Origin: JBMOLK01 sp049325575
GTDB taxonomy: Bacteria; Bacillota; Clostridia; Acetivibrionales; Acetivibrionaceae
Direction of reading: 5' to 3'
Length of the DNA stretch: 64,000 nt
Assembly (NCBI GenBank): GCA_049325575.1
Contig: JBMOLK010000165.1
Location: 11,075-75,074, forward strand
Within the stretch, counting starts at the first letter, position 1; each line of letters starts with the position of its first letter. Positions 62,888-64,000 of the stretch are shown piece after piece. A model generated the notes under the pieces. That model saw only the letters and a program-made list of their open reading frames with translations, was not told the origin of the DNA and searched no databases. A program made the position numbers and the translations under genes.

Positions 62888-63979
62888 TTATTTGAATCTA
62901 TTCCTTCTTAAGAAAGTAGGTATTTCAAGTTCATCGGACGCAACCTGGGCTGCAGGGGATCTTTCTTTATCAGCAGCTGGCGTCTTATCAACAGCAGCAG
63001 CTTTATCAATTTTCTTAATTACCGGTACCTTGTCAAAGCCAGTAGCTATTACAGTAATTAAAATCTCATCCTTTAAGTTTTCATCGATAACAGCACCAAA
63101 AATAATATTTGCGTCAGGGTCGGCAGATTTCTGAACCAACTCCGCAGCAGTATTAACTTCAAACAATCCCAGATCAGGACCGCCGGTGATATTTAAAAGA
63201 ACTCCTCTGGCGCCTTCAATAGATGTCTCAAGAAGAGGACTTAGAATCGCTTGTCTTGCAGCTTCTTCAGCTCTGTTCTCACCAGCAGCTCTTCCTATAC
63301 CCATATGTGCCAATCCGGTATCAAGCATTATTGTCTTAACATCTGCAAAGTCCAGATTTACCAAACCCGGAACTGCTATCAAGTCGGATATACCCTGTAC
63401 ACCCTGTCTTAAAACATCATCTGCTATTCTAAAAGCATCTACAATAGAAGTCTTTTTCTCCGCTACCTGCAAGAGTCTGTCATTGGGTATTGTAACCAGA
63501 GTATCCACAGTACTTTTAAGAGTCTCTACGCCTCTCTCTGCGTGCTGCATTCTCTTTCTACCCTCAAACATAAACGGCTTGGTTACTACACCAACGGTCA
63601 GTATACCCATTTCCTTTGCAATTTGAGCCACTACAGGAGCAGCTCCAGTTCCGGTTCCGCCACCCATACCGGCAGTTACAAAAACCATATCTGCACCTTT
63701 TATAGCTTGTGCAATTTCATCCTTGCTTTCGTTGGCAGCCTTTTCACCGATTTCAGGGTTAGCTCCCGCTCCAAGCCCCTTGGTAAGCTTATCTCCAATT
63801 TGGATCTTTGTATTTGCTTTGGATAAAAATAAAGCCTGTTTATCGGTATTTATAGCAATAAACTCAACTCCACGAAGTCCCGCAGTGATCATTCTATTAA
63901 CAGCATTATTTCCGCCGCCACCAACACCTATAACTCTTATCTGGGCAAATTGTTCCATATCGATATCAAACTCCAGCAA
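62888..63979 (-). CDS. ftsZ: Cell division GTPase FtsZ
   Basis: The 363-residue protein has the tubulin-like GTP-binding motifs VGGGGNNAVNRM, the T4 loop GGGTGTG (residues 106-112) and the T7 region LVNLDFADVKTIM. A variable Ala/Lys/Pro-rich linker (about 318-350) leads to the C-terminal FtsA/ZipA-type peptide LEIPTFLRRNRF. It forms the Z ring. It starts at TTG 63979, after AAGGGGG. The upstream ftsA would lie beyond the right edge. Confidence 0.98.
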   Translation of the reverse strand: MLEFDIDMEQFAQIRVIGVGGGGNNAVNRMITAGLRGVEFIAINTDKQALFLSKANTKIQIGDKLTKGLGAGANPEIGEKAANESKDEIAQAIKGADMVFVTAGMGGGTGTGAAPVVAQIAKEMGILTVGVVTKPFMFEGRKRMQHAERGVETLKSTVDTLVTIPNDRLLQVAEKKTSIVDAFRIADDVLRQGVQGISDLIAVPGLVNLDFADVKTIMLDTGLAHMGIGRAAGENRAEEAARQAILSPLLETSIEGARGVLLNITGGPDLGLFEVNTAAELVQKSADPDANIIFGAVIDENLKDEILITVIATGFDKVPVIKKIDKAAAVDKTPAADKERSPAAQVASDELEIPTFLRRNRFK

Positions 63980-64000
63980 TTTAAGTCCCCCTTCTTTTTT

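Noticed and set aside
1..64000. tRNA, rRNA, CRISPR arrays, prophage or complete insertion sequences
   Set aside because: No cloverleaf-like clusters, rRNA segments, regularly spaced repeats, integrase or transposase frames were seen on either strand.

Overview
The window looks like a chromosomal segment of a motile, endospore-forming, cellulosome-producing member of the Clostridia. The evidence is a complete sporulation core (spoIIGA, sigE, sigG, ylmC-like) beside ftsZ, a Firmicutes-style fla/che operon (fliY, cheC, cheD, MinD-like flhG, swrD/flbD), A/T-rich intergenic DNA with strong GGAGG-type ribosome binding sites, and a secreted GH9 cellulase ending in a type I dockerin with the Ser-Thr / Lys-Arg pattern typical of the Clostridium (Acetivibrio) thermocellum group. 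The genus assignment is inference; no rRNA or other taxonomic marker is present.

Positions 1-31748 hold one very long minus-strand flagellar and chemotaxis operon, read from flgB (31748) down to a DUF342/FapA-like gene cut by the left edge. The order is flgB-flgC-fliE-fliF-fliG-fliH-fliI-fliJ-motE-like-fliK-flgD-(TIGR02530-like)-flgE-flbD-fliL-fliM-fliY-cheY-fliO-fliP-fliQ-fliR-flhB-flhA-flhF-flhG-pilZ-cheB-cheA-cheW-cheC-cheD-(membrane protein)-fliA-fapA-like. It encodes the rod/hook/basal body, switch, export apparatus, chemotaxis core and sigma-28. Several intercistronic gaps contain strong RNA hairpins, the most elaborate being the flgE leader.

Positions 32100-36746 hold a minus-strand housekeeping block, trmFO-topA-dprA. 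Positions 37127-50352 are the accessory part: two divergent membrane glycosyltransferases, a multidomain secreted S1C protease, the dockerin cellulase, a YARHG lipoprotein, a TetR regulator with a palindromic operator and the wreck of an ABC exporter, a methyltransferase, a GerPA/PF-like small protein, and a short module made of a sigma-A promoter, a ~220-nt highly structured RNA and a 99-residue unknown protein. That RNA has riboswitch-like geometry: a perfect 16-bp long-range helix competes with a 13-bp hairpin that buries the ribosome binding site. An internally deleted copy of the same module lies just after the cellulase.

Positions 50398-63979 hold xthA, a comM/yifB gene with a LexA-box candidate, an AraC/GyrI-like regulator, small spore- or coat-type proteins (including two divergent Lsm-like paralogues), ylbF, a DUF115 motility-accessory glycosyltransferase, nrdR, and the sporulation/division cluster ylmC-sigG-sigE-spoIIGA-ftsZ. 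A ~100-bp hairpin-forming repeat occurs between fliI and fliJ and again upstream of one Lsm-like gene. I see no tRNA, rRNA, CRISPR array, complete insertion sequence or prophage.
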